The notes: generated from the sequence alone by a model not told the origin. 64,000 bases of DNA from Talinum fruticosum (GCA_021018815.1 JAITYX010000030.1:5231501-5295500); one strand, 5' to 3'. Shown: positions 23,321 to 35,170, numbered from the stretch's first letter. A program made the numbers and translations.

Positions 23321-24200
23321 TATGCAAGTAGTCACTGTATTACACATGTACCTGATGACTTGAATGTAATAACTTTGTGATAGACATTTTTAAAGTCAAT
23401 GAATATTGCTACAAGTCTGCAAGTCCCTCTATTCATTTATGTCTGGCACCATAAAAGGCCTAGGCAAGTGTATAGCACCCATGGTGAATTGACCTGGCAT
23501 GAAAACAATTTTTCTCAGATGGCTAGTTCCCTCCTCAGTCTTCTAAGATAGTGACATGTGGCTTACAAGTTTGATCCTTTAAAGTGCATTTTTTTAACGT
23601 CACCATAGCTATCATAAAGCCATATCAGTATGAGCCCTTCCAATTGTCCAACATCTCCTTAGTCTTCAGTATCTAATGCTTGACTCCGAAAAAATGGAAG
23701 ATTAATCCGTAAGTGCTCTTTGATTTGTTTGACATCATTGATCCTTTCTTATTGCAACTGAGAAATTCACCATTCAACAATTCTTTTTTTTTTTTTCAAA
23801 AAAACTAACTGGTGATGCTGAGAAATTGCTTAGAAAGGACAAGAGATCATAAGTAAAGACATTAGATGTTTTGGGTGTAAGTTGGCTGTTATATGATTCA
23901 CTGGTGTTGACATGAGAAAAGCGTGAATAGTTTGAGTGCTGTGATAAAAATAGAGGTTGTGCTCCTCCCCCCTAAAAAAGGTTAAGAAAACAAAAAAGAA
24001 AAAACCTACAATGGAACCATTACATGATGAATAAATTGGTAAGCATAAGTTGTGATTATGGTGGAAGGGATTAATTAGCCGAAATCGATCTATACGATCG
24101 GTGTGGTATGGTCCGATAATGTATATCTTGCTATGGAATCAAATCAATTGTTTTGTGGTTATTGATGATTTACATGTTGGGGTTCGGTTCCCTATGCACA
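23321..24200. other. Intergenic DNA, no gene seen
   Basis: No coding signal is found. It includes short homopolymers near 23.78 and 23.98 kb. The left edge of the following CACTA fragment is not defined. Confidence 0.45.
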
Positions 24201-24289
24201 TGTGATTGTTATTATGTGCAAATAATTTGTATGCTTTTATATAATAATGTACATCATGATTAATGCAAATGTATATGATTGTTTTGCTT

Positions 24290-24644
24290 GATAATGGTGG
24301 AAATCATACAAAATCGGTCGCAAAAATTCCAAAAATTAACAGTCACAAACGTATTCAGTCACAAAGCGGTCACAAAGTGATCTTAATTTCACAGTGCAAA
24401 AATCATCGCAAAATCAATAGGAAACACAAAGCGGTCACAAAAGTCGATCACAATTTGTGACCGCTATTTTGGTCGCAATTTCGGTTAGAATTTGTGACCG
24501 AGTAGGTCACAAATTCTATTTCCAATGAGAGGTTTTCAAACCGCGCAAATCGGTCATAAAGCGGCCACAAAACCTATTTGTGACCGAAAGTTGACATTTT
24601 GTGACCGATTTTGGTAGTCACAAATTGATGTTTTGCTCGTAGTG
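24290..24644 (+). mobile_element. CACTA (En/Spm) transposon end with subterminal repeats
   Basis: Read on the minus strand from 24644, the sequence begins CACTACGAGCAAAACATCAA, the CACTA terminal signature. Inside are many copies of (G)GTCACAAA and TTTGTGACCG in both orientations. The same family forms the end at 33.98-34.60 kb. The opposite end and transposase are not recognised here. Confidence 0.78.
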
Positions 24645-24648
24645 TCTT

Positions 24649-24752
24649 GTATGAAATGAAATATTTCATATCAAATAATGAACCTGTTTTTAGGGGTCTA
24701 TATACCGTTGTCATACACGTACAAGAGATGCTTTGATCCTTGGTCCTTGGGT
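24649..24752 (+). repeat. Direct repeat, right copy (partner at 21286-21395)
   Basis: It carries the same ordered words as the left copy and lies directly beside the CACTA end. BAHD copy 2 ends about 210 bases further on. Confidence 0.7.
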
Positions 24753-24965
24753 GAGAAGTACATAGTTGCCAATAACTTCGTTTGGAACCACATAATCAAA
24801 TAAGAGAGGACAAATTAAATTTTTATATATGTAAACTCATACACACAGACAATTAAACATGCACGGATCAGCATAAACACATTGCATAATACATATCCCA
24901 AATTAAGAAATGTGAATGAATTGGTTGAACTTGATCTAAACGATCTTAATGGAATGGCTTAAACG

Positions 24966-26392
24966 TTATGACAACAATGGCGGTGAAGAGACAGCAACTA
25001 TGAACTCATCATCCGATTCAAGAGCCTTCATTGATTCAAGTGTTAAGCATATCTCTAGATCTATACTTCCTCCCCCTTCACACCCTGGGTAACCGACTAC
25101 AACACCTGGAAATTTGTTCATACTTCGGCCACTACGAACTGCCACCGGTTTCCCGAGCCCAAATTCGTTCCCGTACATGTCAAATCTTGGCGAGTTCATC
25201 ATCAAGATGGTGAAAAAGGAGGATGTCGGCTCAAGCTGGTGTACATATGGCGATTGCAACCATTCTTTCAGGAGATCACGGACAGCCTCGTTCGTATGGC
25301 TTGCTACGCATTGGTGAACCAATAATGCTGCCCATCCTAAATTGTGCTTAAGTAGTTCACTTACTGTAGTTGTTGCTTTTATTATGCTCAGCGAGTTTCC
25401 AAAGTAGGTTTGAGGCAAAGGCGGATTTAATCTGGGCCTATTATTACTTGCTAACCCACAATGGGAAACTTGGTCATCAGATAAGCGGTTTGCTCGAACA
25501 ATGGACCTCCAGACAAGTGCCGTCAGTGCTTGAAAGGAAGAAATTTTGTTCGTATTGCTTTCTTCATTAGCCCTCGCTTTTAACTTCGCTATAGACTCGG
25601 ATGAAAAATGGAAGAATCGCTCTATAAGGTCAGGTGGCTCGTACCTACTTATAAATTCATCCGGATGGGTAAAGGGAAGTTGGATACCAAGGCCATAGCC
25701 ATTTTGATACCAATTATTATAGACAGGTGGGTGGGAAATGGATATTTTTTCTCGTTTGATCTTTGTATCTCGGACCACATGTTCCAAAAATGCCAAAAAG
25801 ATGTTCCATCTATGATCAAATGGTTCATGGAAACACCAATGAAGACCCCATCTAGCAGCTCAGTGACCTGAACTGATAACAAAGGTTTGGTGTGGCCATC
25901 ATGGTTCACGGCTCCATTATGGTCAAATAAAGAGTGAACCACCGAAGGGACATAGATTGGTGAGACAATATCAGACACGGTTGTCTCTGAAGTGGCATAT
26001 ATGAATCCGACTCCAGGACCCTTGTTGCAATCAACAAAGACCACGCATTCATGTCGGTTTTCATCTACCTTAGTAGCAAGCCGACCTGCTAGAGGGTAGA
26101 AATGAACGAGGGTAAGAGAGAGGGAGTCCTTGAGACTTTCAAGGAGACTCGAGATCGAGCAATGTGGTGGTTTGTGGAACAAGAGACCATTTTGGATGTA
26201 GGTGGTCGAGAGGAAGGGTAGATCCCATGGAGTTAGCAAATACGGGCCCTTTGCTTCTTTGGTCTCATACTTTGGCTTGATGAAAGTTTCTGATACATAC
26301 TCAACTGTTGGCGAGTTGACCTTATGGTTTTGGTGTTTATGGCCATGGAATTGGCAGCTAAATTCTTTTTCTTGAGTCGTTAAGATAGACAT
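24966..26392 (-). pseudogene. BAHD acyltransferase, copy 2, near-intact with one frameshift
   Basis: This is the best copy of the cluster. The length (about 475 codons) is normal for BAHD enzymes, which acylate small molecules from acyl-CoA. The N-terminal part has VSETFIKPKYETKEA, TPWDLPFLSTTYIQNGLLF and LVHFYPLAGRLATKVDENRH. The catalytic motif is intact: SMNHLIIDGTSFWHFW. The reading frame then breaks at an A-run on the minus strand (T6 at 25745-25750). A net gain of one base there would rejoin the frames. The C-terminal part has SSFQALTALVWRSIVRA, LPQTYFGNSL and SPRFDMYGNEFGLGKPVAVR, so the usual DFGWG reads EFGLG. The stop is TAA at 24966. The start MSILTTQ at 26392 is chosen because it aligns with MPSIITK of the copy at 202-1633; an upstream ATG at 26410 is also in frame. 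No intron is needed. It could be a young pseudogene or an intact gene with a homopolymer miscall. Confidence 0.88.
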
Positions 26393-26509
26393 TTTTCTTT
26401 GCTCATGCATATGAAGTTCGATCGGTTTGTTTAGCCCTTTTTATAATATATGTAGGTGGGCCTTCAGCCAGCGATTGACCCATACTACTAGTTCTTGTGG
26501 TACTAATTA

Positions 26510-27151
26510 ATAGACCTGCAAAACTGACTCGAACCAAATGGGTCAATCCGAACGACCGAAACCCAAATCGAACCGACATCCGAAACAACTGAACCGATTT
26601 TGACCGAAAACCGAAATGAATCGACCTGAAACTTAACCAACCCGAAATATAATTGAACCGATTACAACCCGTACCGAATCAGACCTGAACCCGATTTTGA
26701 CCCGAACTCAAATAAAAGTGACCCAAATCCGAACTGACCTGAATTTAAATTTGACCCAACCCACATTTTTTTTTGGTGTATCTCTCAAGATGAACTTTGT
26801 GCTTGTAATGGTACAATTTTGATCGACCTCAAATCATATTCAAGCAAGTCCATACCAAGGGATGGTGGTGGACCTAATAATATTGTATTGTATATGGTTA
26901 ACCTGAAATCATACTCGAAACCTACCCGAACTGACATTGACCCAATTCGAACCGAAACCGACCCGAATTTGACCCGATCTGAGATTAACCTAACTTGAAC
27001 CCGACCCGAATAAGATTGACCCGAAGTTGAACCGAATCGAAGTTGACCTAAACCAAAACGGAATTAAACCCAAACGAGATCGACCCGAAGTTGACCTGAA
27101 TCGAACTTAACCTGAACCGAACCCGAACCGAATGACCCGATTGCCAAGTAT
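26510..27151. mobile_element. hAT-like non-autonomous element rich in GACCCGAA
   Basis: A 10-bp direct repeat TACTAATTAA lies at 26501-26510 and 27151-27160. The ends are weakly inverted: TAGACCTGCAAAACTGAC on the left, TATACTTGGCAATCGGGTC from the right. The body consists mostly of GACCCGAA/GAACCGA words, a pattern known from hAT-related plant repeats. No coding region. It sits about 120 bases upstream of the start of BAHD copy 2, so it lies in that gene's promoter. Confidence 0.65.
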
Positions 27152-27160
27152 ACTAATTAA

Positions 27161-28440
27161 GGTCACTTCACCAAATATCTTCTCAGCAGTTAAGTTTGAA
27201 GGGAAGTACATCATAAGGGAGAAAAGAAACTCCTACATGAGATAAGTTTATCTAACTATCTTTTTGGCTAATATACAGTTGCTTCTAACACCATTTCAAA
27301 CAAGATATAAAGGGAAAGGAGGGAATGAGATGGAAAAATAGTGAAAAGCTATAAAATCAAACTAGTTATAACACGCCTTCTTTGAATTGGAACAGTGGAT
27401 ACTGCAAATACTTTATCTATTTTACGCGATTATTAACATTGGTGCTATTGATATTCGAGTTTAATTTATCATTCGAAAAGACTTTAATATCATATTTGAA
27501 AATCATCTCAATAAAAACACTTAAGATATTAGTTGAATTGATTAGTAGAAAAAAAAAACGTGGTGGCCGTCAGGTATAGAAACAAAACTAACAGCAATAC
27601 GACACACAGTGGAGACAGAAGCCATACATGTGTTAGCCTCAGAAACATTTCCATGGTTGATAATTAGTGACCCTCGTTGTTCCATATATATGGATGACCA
27701 AATCAGAGGGTCCATTCCCTTATCTTCTCTATCGTTCATCGGTCGGTAACGACTAATGTGTGTGTACATACGTCATGGGTAATTAACAAACGTGACAGTA
27801 GCAATTTGCATGATGAATTTTTGAGACAGCAAACATCACCCACTTTTGTTCTCACATTCCCTGTATTCATACAATTGAAAGAGTACTTTCTGCTCCACTA
27901 CAAATTAATATGCCTTTTATAATTTAAGTGTCAGAATTGAATGACCTTTTTTATTGTGGTGCTTATCCACGTGATCAAGGACCCGTAAAAATTTATCTCA
28001 TCATCTCATCCATTAAAAAAAATGTATTATGTATATTTTTTCATTCAAATTTTAAATATAAACGTAAAATTTGTCCTATTTTCTTGTCTAAATTAAAATT
28101 TAACTGAATTAATTTTATCCGATTTATTGAACATGAGGGAAAAAAATCCAACCCAAATTTTTGTCATGCTGTTATTTGAAGATTCCTAAAATTTTTTCAA
28201 TAATATTTATCCTTAAAAAAAAAAAGAGTACTGATTCTTGCCCAAAATCTCTCAATTTCTCTAAAAAGTAGAAACATTGAGTATTCTAATTTCTGAATAG
28301 AGATTAATCTAAAATTACACAATATATGGACATCAAAAAGTGTTTTAAACGCATCCAAGTTCATAAAATTATTGCAGTAGCTTTTGTTTATCAATTTAAC
28401 ATGGTTATTTAATACTTCCTCTATTCCTTAATATTTCTTC
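27161..28440. other. AT-rich intergenic DNA, no gene seen
   Basis: No coding signal is found. A fragment reading ACTTCCTCTATTCCTTAATATTTCTTC at 28411-28440 resembles the end of a Stowaway-type MITE. Confidence 0.45.
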
Positions 28441-28448
28441 AAATGAAT

Positions 28449-28449
<1 letters not shown>

Positions 28450-28490
<41 letters not shown>
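28450..28490. repeat. (AT)n microsatellite
   Basis: About 20 AT units in a row, directly after a Stowaway-like end. Confidence 0.95.
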
Positions 28491-28492
<2 letters not shown>

Positions 28493-28499
28493 ATCACTC

Positions 28500-31370
28500 A
28501 AGTGAGTCAAAGATAGTACAGGTTTAATTTCAGACGATATTATAACAAATTAGGAATTTTAAATATGGGTTTAACATTTTCATATAAATCTTATAAAATA
28601 TACGTACTAATATTATGTTAACATATTCACTATTTTAAATTCAAAATCCTCAAAGTTATATAGGGAACTTATTCTTTTTATTAATTTATCATTAATTAGT
28701 ACAACTGCTATGCAAGGATTACATGGAATAGAAAAACCAACTTCATCAAATTTCTTAGTGAGCATGGAAAAATTAATCATGAATATATATAATAATTTGG
28801 AAAAAATAGAAATAGAAAGAGAAATAGTTTAGAGACGGCTTTTATTGACAGGTATTAAGTCTTTTATTTAGAAAAAAAAAAAAAAAAAGTTGACATGATT
28901 GCACTAGAACTTGTTGATATGATCCATTTTTAAGATTCTCAAACTCTATAATGCTCTGTTGTTTGTGTTGAGTCCATAATTCTCTTTAGATTCAACTATG
29001 ATAATCCCAAATTATTAGGTCATCCATTGTTCAAAGTGATCATATGTAATAGATTTATAAAATTAAATAAAAATTACATATTAGCCTTAACTAAAAAGAT
29101 ATGCACTTATAGTGATCTGTCGTTATGTTACAATCACCATAATTGAGCGAATCATAACCGTACACGTGTCCTTATTAAATCTCCACCATTCATTTTTATA
29201 ATTTTAATTAAAATTAAAATTAATTTTTGATAATTAGAAAAAATATTTTTAAATTCACAGAAAAGCTAATTAGTAAGGAAATCTTTGCTTATTTACTAAT
29301 TCATGGGTTGCCTAAAGAAGAAGACTAAGTTTTTTTTTAAAAAAAAAAAAAACCATTCCCGTATTGTTCTTCACGCAGATATCCAACTAATCTTCTGCCG
29401 TTGAATATGAAAAATCCAAATTGTCAGTTTTCCATTAATTCCGGTGATGTGTTTCCAATTTCTGACGAGCTTTTCTCTAATTTTAATCACTACCAAAAAA
29501 TACCCTTAAACCCAAAAAATTGCACCCTCCATGAGGCCAGACTCTACTCACATTCGTCATCGGCAAGGCGACGTGGACAAGGGGGCACTGATCTCATGAA
29601 AGAGTTGTTGTGGGCAAGATCCACAAAGCTCATCTTATTCATTGTTACGTCTTCACCGGCAGAATTCTTGTCGGGTACGCCACAATTTCAACTGGACTAA
29701 ATAGGAGTTGGGGGAGAGGGAACTTGTTCAGGCAGTTTCAGGGTGGTCGGAATCCATGGTGGTCGAGGAAGGGTCGGCAATAATGGCATACTTGAATCTG
29801 CAATTTGGGGGGTTGGGCTTGGTTTTTTCTTCTTTTTTTAATTTTACTTGTAGTTTTTAGTAGTGAATTATTAAATAATATCAAATACAATAACATTTAA
29901 TTCTTGTAGTCAAATTTTTAAATATTTCGTTTGATTTTTAAAATATTTTTTAAATTACTTAAAAATAAACAATAATGAACGATGGAAATTAATTCAAAAT
30001 AATTATACACTTATTTTTAATTGGTTTGATTGCAGGGTATATTTTTAATATTTTTATCAATTAATTTCACTTATTTTAGTTGGGAATGATTTAGCAATAG
30101 AATTTCATATGACTCGATCAAAGTGATGTTTCCTTCAAGTTGGATCGGTTATATCACATATGTATATTTTTATGAAGTTATACAATTGTCGATGTTCAAA
30201 AAAGACAAATTGAAGTCGAAGAATAAGGTTTGTGGTCGAGATGGATCGATGCATGCTATAAATATAAAATTAAACGGAAGTATATTTACCATTAATTTTG
30301 TCGAAACAGACATTTATTTTGATATTTTAAATTTATTCTTGTTAGAAAATTATGTTTATATATGCTAGGTTTTTATTAATGAAATTTTGGATTTAGGTAA
30401 CTAAAAATTATATTATAGTGGAACGGAAGTCATGTTTCTTTCTTGATGCGACTTATATATTATAACATGTGGTTGATACGGATAGCTATAAAAATTTTGA
30501 TATACAACACACAAAACTTGTGTTTTTGATAAACAACGTACAAAACTTGTCATTGTCGAAATTTTGTGGCTTTCGTTTAAGAGTCCAGACTTCCTATGGA
30601 TATTTGTGTCGAAATTGTGCCCAGGCAGCAACTCGCACGGGCTGGTTGCGTCTGCTGACACGACCCGTGCCAGTGGAGTGGTTGTTGGGCTGCTCATTTT
30701 CGGCTGTTTTCTTTAGTTTTTCTTGGCGTTTATTGCTTGGTTAAAGCTCAGTAATGGTTATAAATCAATATATCTTCCTCCATTATTGTCAAGTAGCAAA
30801 TTGTGGGACGTAAAGCTAGTTTAGGCTTGAGTGTAAATTCCTTGTAATAGCTACTGATTTTTAGTGTTTCGTTAGTGGTTTTTCCAATTTGGATTTTCCA
30901 TGTTAAATCTCTTGTCTCAGTTCTGTTATTTTTTGCTCCTATTTAATTATTTGTGAGTGAGCTCCTAATATTAACAAAAATTTACTGGACTATAAATTAA
31001 AATTCACTACGTGGTATAATAGCTTGCCCCGGGAAATTGGGTTTGCTTGCACTTTGCAACTAAGCCTAACCACATCCAGGGTCCTACTCTAAAGACTTGG
31101 AGATGAAATGTGTATGACACATAATTATCAATAATATTGTCTTTTTCACCCCCTTTTGGACAATGAGTGTTTAAGATAAAAGTCATTCTAATAAGTGTAT
31201 TTTTAAATTTAAACTTGTGTTTTTCTCCTTATCACAATAAGATCATTCCCAACTCAACCGCAACACTAAATATCAAAAATATGTAGTAACTCATTTCTGT
31301 CATTTGACTGAAATTATGTGGACGATATGATGCGTGAACTCCATGCAATTGAACGCGGTGTGAATTTCAC
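28500..31370. other. Mostly AT-rich DNA with unrecognised short frames
   Basis: Three short frames were examined: plus 29401-29700, plus 30123-30368 and both strands of 30413-30744. None shows a motif or coding bias I can support. The less AT-rich stretches at 29.5-29.8 and 30.55-30.9 kb may be transposon remnants. Confidence 0.35.
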
Positions 31371-31379
31371 ACGTCATCT

Positions 31380-31680
31380 ATTAAGGTCGTATTCAATATG
31401 TAGCGGAAGCAAAAAGTAATTTGAATTGGGATGTGGGGAAGTTGATGGATCAACAAATAAGAGGTAATGTGATAGGCATATAAATTTTACTTGGAAAACC
31501 CAAATTTGGGAAAAACCACAGGCAACGGTAATATAATCCACTATGATATAATGAATGAGTATAAGGTATGATCTCCGGGACGAAGAGTTTAGCAAGATTA
31601 AAGTAAAGAAACAAAAACTCTCAAAGACTCTCTCAATGTAGGTACTTGGAATATAAAACAATAACCCCAGGCAGTGTCAA
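31380..31680 (-). mobile_element. Ty1/copia-like LTR fragment
   Basis: It shares the ordered words GCGGAAGCAAAA, TGGAAAACCCAAATTTGGG and AAAAACCACAGGC with pieces at about 33.4 and 63.9 kb. The reverse complement resembles the LTR at 47.5 kb. It directly follows the truncated end of BAHD copy 3. Confidence 0.5.
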
Positions 31681-31890
31681 GAGAAACAAATTGGTTATTT
31701 CATGCGTTACACCTAACTAGGTGAAACAAGTAGTATATATAAGAAACCTTTAAGAAACCCTATATAAGGTCTCCTAGTCGCAATCAGCTACTTATAGTCA
31801 ATGATAAAATCTTTTACTAAAGAAAAGATAATATTTTCCATACCCAATATCTTCTGATCTTAAACTTGATGAAAAAAGTAGAAAAGAGCT

Positions 31891-32945
31891 TTACAGAAAA
31901 TGCTCATTAGAACATGGTTCGTTTAGTACGTGGTACCAATAATGCCTCCCACCCGAGATTGTGGTCGAGCAGTTCTCCAGCCGTGTGGTGGCTTTAATTA
32001 TGTTTATTGCATCGCCAAAGCAAGTTTGAGGTAAAGGTGGGTTTAATCCGTGCCTATTATTAGTTTCTGTTTTGCAATTTGTAACTTGATCATGTGATAG
32101 GTCGTTTGCTCGGACAATTGGCCTCCAGACCAGTGCTGTCACGGCTTGAAAAGAGGAGATTGTGTCGGTATTAGCCTTGATTTTAGCCATGCTACAGAAC
32201 TCGACGAGAAATGGAATGAATATTCTTTCTCTAAGTTCAGATGTCTCGTACCTGCTTATAAATTCATTAAAGGTGGGTGAAGGGGAGCAGGATGTCTAAC
32301 CTAAACCCATCTAGAACCCAACACGGTGATGGATAGGATGTGAGGTAGAAATATGAATTTGAACCTCATTTGCGGTCTATGTATCTCGGTACGGCATGCT
32401 CATGAAATGCCAATACGATGTTCCATTCACAACGCTACATGGTTGACGGATCCATCTAGCAGCTCAGTGACTTGAACCAATAACAAAGGTTGACTGCGCC
32501 TTTTATCGCCCACAACCTTTTGGTCAAAAGGTGAACAGATCACAAGAGACACATCGTTTGGTGAAAGAATATCGGACATAGTTACATCTAAAGCGGCATA
32601 GATAAAACTATCTCCGGGGCCCTTGTCGTAACCTACAAAAACCAAGCTTTCATGCCAGTCTTCACCTACCGAACCGGCAAATGGGTAGAAATGAACGAGG
32701 GCAAGAGAGAGGGAGTTGACTCTCAAGGAAATTCTCAATGGAGAAAGGTGGTGGTTTGCCAAACAAAAGCCCAGCTTGGGAGTATTCAAATGAAAACATT
32801 AACAGATCCCCTGGGGTTAAGTAATAAGGATGCTTTGCATCTTCAATCTCATACTTAGGCTTTCGGATATGAGCTTAATGGCCGAGTCATTCGTCCTCTA
32901 TAATTTGAGGTTCGGGCTGCTGGGAAGTTGGATGTTCTTCTTCCT
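31891..32945 (-). pseudogene. BAHD acyltransferase pseudogene, copy 3, truncated
   Basis: The N-terminal part is decayed and its start is lost, but KPKYEIEDAKHPYYLTP and LALVHFYPFAGS are clear. The middle (32427-32789) reads SFIYAALDVTMSDILSP and QVTELLDG. At the catalytic site the bases read NHVAL then a stop; the Asp codon of HxxxD reads as Asn in the shifted frame, and the preceding strand is deleted. The C-terminal block (31891-32190) has ISSFQAVTALVWRPIVRAND and NPPLPQTCFGDAINIIKA, then ends before the DFGWG region. The break falls next to a copia-like LTR fragment. Confidence 0.85.
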
Positions 32946-33295
32946 ATCTAGGTTTTCCCTTTTTTTAAAAAAACACACAATTTTTAAGACAATTAAATAA
33001 GGAAGGAAATCATGCAAGGGCATTCCTCCTCTTTTCTTGCCACCCAAATTTCAAAATTAAAAATGGTCATGCATAATGTCTAGTTTACTTTTGACAAAAA
33101 AAAAAAAAGCCTCAAAAATGTCTATTGTACATTAATTAGTTTGGTCAGAAAGAGGAGCAATAATAAATTAATAATGCATGCTCATGCATGACCGCACGAA
33201 GAGTATTAGCGAGGAGACTCGACAGGATAATTTCAACTTTCAAGTTTTAATTAATGCTTTCGCTATATAAGTGATTTTAAGTGTGTATATAAGTG

Positions 33296-33297
<2 letters not shown>

Positions 33298-33352
<55 letters not shown>
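33298..33352. repeat. (AT)n microsatellite
   Basis: About 27 AT units in a row. Confidence 0.95.
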
Positions 33353-33354
<2 letters not shown>

Positions 33355-33355
<1 letters not shown>

Positions 33356-33560
33356 GAATAGAGCGACTTGAGCAGAAGCGATTCGAATAAACAAAATGAT
33401 AATCAAAATATAAACCACAAGATGAAAGCACTAAATCAAAGAATACAAGGATTTACGTGGAAACCCAATGAGAGAAAAAACCACGGAGGCAATGAGCACA
33501 ACAACTCACTATGAAATGAAAAAGTATAAGCAATCACAATCAACAGACGATTTGATCAAC
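33355..33560 (-). mobile_element. Ty1/copia-like LTR fragment
   Basis: It contains TTTACGTGGAAACCCAATG and GAGAAAAAACCACGGAGGC. In reverse complement these match the CCGTGGTTTTC and GGGTTTCCACGTAAAA segment of the LTR at 47.54-47.58 kb. It joins directly to CACTA coding sequence at about 33.56 kb. Confidence 0.55.
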
Positions 33561-33620
33561 GATGAAAAAACAAACAAAAAGTTGACAAAAAGGTTGAACT
33601 GTGTCGAGAAATAACTTGGT

Positions 33621-33699
33621 GAGACTAATCAACTTGTAAAAACTTTGTTGCAATATATGAATGTTCCAATTCCAATTAACCCAAATATTGATGTAGATA

Positions 33700-33737
<38 letters not shown>

Positions 33738-33776
33738 AATGATAATGAGGATAATGGTTGTAGCGGCAATGCTTGA
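33621..33776 (+). pseudogene. C-terminal end of a CACTA TNP1-like protein
   Basis: The frame reads ETNQLVKTLLQYMNVPIPIN, then an Asp tail encoded by (GAT)n, ending DNEDNGCSGNA and a stop at 33774-33776. A coiled coil plus acidic tail is usual for the C terminus of Transposase_24 proteins; the gene at 41.8 kb ends the same way. A stop lies just upstream of GET, so it is a broken remnant. Confidence 0.6.
33700..33738 (+). repeat. (GAT)n microsatellite in coding remnant
   Basis: About 13 GAT units encode a run of Asp at the end of the CACTA protein. Confidence 0.9.
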
Positions 33777-34779
33777 AGATATGGTCTTATTTTCTTATGT
33801 TTCTACTATTGTTATGGATATTGGACTTTTTATATTGGACTATTATATAAGTATGGGATGTTGATAGTTTGAAGATGATGAAGATATTTGTTTGTTTAAA
33901 TCTAGCTTGATTGTTATGGATTATGGACATTGATTATGTATAAACATTTAGTATAGATGATTTTGTAATACAGGGATTCGCCGCATGATTGTATGTAATG
34001 GTTTTATGGCAAAAAGTGGTCACAAAACCAAGCACAATATGTGTTCAATTTTCTCAAAATCGATCACAAAAAGTTAAGTACAAAACAGAATCGGTTACAA
34101 AATCAGTCACAAAAGTATTTAAGAATAAAACGGATTCCGTAACAAAGCGGTCACAAGTAAACATAATTTTAAAACTGAGTTAGTCACAAAAGCGGTCACA
34201 AAGTATCACAGCTTCAAAACTAAGTCAGTCACAAAAGCGGTCACAATTATATAACGGTCACAAAATCGGTCACAAAATTTCTAAAGAATAACGGTCACAA
34301 AATCGGTCACAAATGTTTTCAGTCACAAAATCGGTCACAAAGCGGTCACAATTTCTCACCGAAATAACGGTCGCAAAATCAGTGTGAAATATAGAGCTGT
34401 CACAATTTATGACCGAAATTTCGGTCATAATTGCGGTCACAATTTGTGACCGAATCAGTCACAAAATCCATTTTCCGACTAGGGGTTTTGTGACTGCCAA
34501 AATCGGTCACAAAATCGGTCACAAACCCCATTTGTGATCGAAATTTACCATTTTGTAACCGATTTTGGTGGTCACAAAATCCAGTGTTTCTAGTAGTGCA
34601 GTGAATTTGCACCTAAAAAGGTAGTCAAACTATTTGTTTAAGGTGTAATCCTCCCTAAAATAAAAAATAAGATCCCAATTGAATATATTTGTACGTTGAA
34701 ACTATTTGTACGTTGTTTATTATAATGGAATAAAATCCCAATTGAATTTGCATGTTGAAATATGTTGATTATATTTACG

Positions 34780-35170
34780 TTGATGTCAAACTATTTGTTC
34801 AAGGATATTAAATTATGTGTTTAAGGATGTCAAACTATTTATTCAATGATGTCAAGCTATTTTTTCAAGGATATCAAATTTCGATTATATTTCCGTGAAT
34901 TTCATGGTATTTCGCATTTGTTCATATGAGTATGTTACATTTATTCATGAATAATGTTTATTTGTTCACTGAGCTTGAATGGTTTGTTCATCGTCATCGT
35001 TCCCATTTGTTAATATGCATGTTGTCGTTGTTCAAGTATGTCAAACTATTTGTTCAAGCATGTCAAACTATTTGTTCAATGATGTCACACTATTTATTCA
35101 AGGATGTCAGATTATTTGTTCAAGGATGTCAAACTAATTGTTCAAGGATATCAAATTATTTGTTTATTAC
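34780..35170 (+). repeat. Tandem repeat of about 27 bp
   Basis: Imperfect units of GATGTCAAACTATTTGTTCAAG repeat about ten times. The open frame across it (KLFVQACQTICS and similar) is a repeat artefact. Confidence 0.8.

Larger units (their letters stand above)
33560..34598 (+). mobile_element. CACTA (En/Spm) transposon 3' end
   Basis: Read on the minus strand from 34598 it begins CACTACTAGAAACACTGG, the CACTA terminus. From 33.98 to 34.58 kb it is packed with GGTCACAAA and TTTGTGACCG words in both orientations. The 3' end of a transposase-like gene precedes these (33621-33776). The 5' part is missing. Confidence 0.85.

Noticed and set aside
24263..24460. 65-codon plus-strand frame
   Set aside because: It lies in the CACTA subterminal repeats and reads repeated words such as TKSVAK and HKAVTK.
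31916..32945. BAHD copy 3 as a functional short enzyme
   Set aside because: It lacks a start, the HxxxD Asp and the whole C-terminal end, and has several shifts.
24290..34598. CRISPR-like regular repeats in the GGTCACAAA tracts
   Set aside because: Spacing is irregular and both orientations occur. These are CACTA subterminal repeats in plant DNA.
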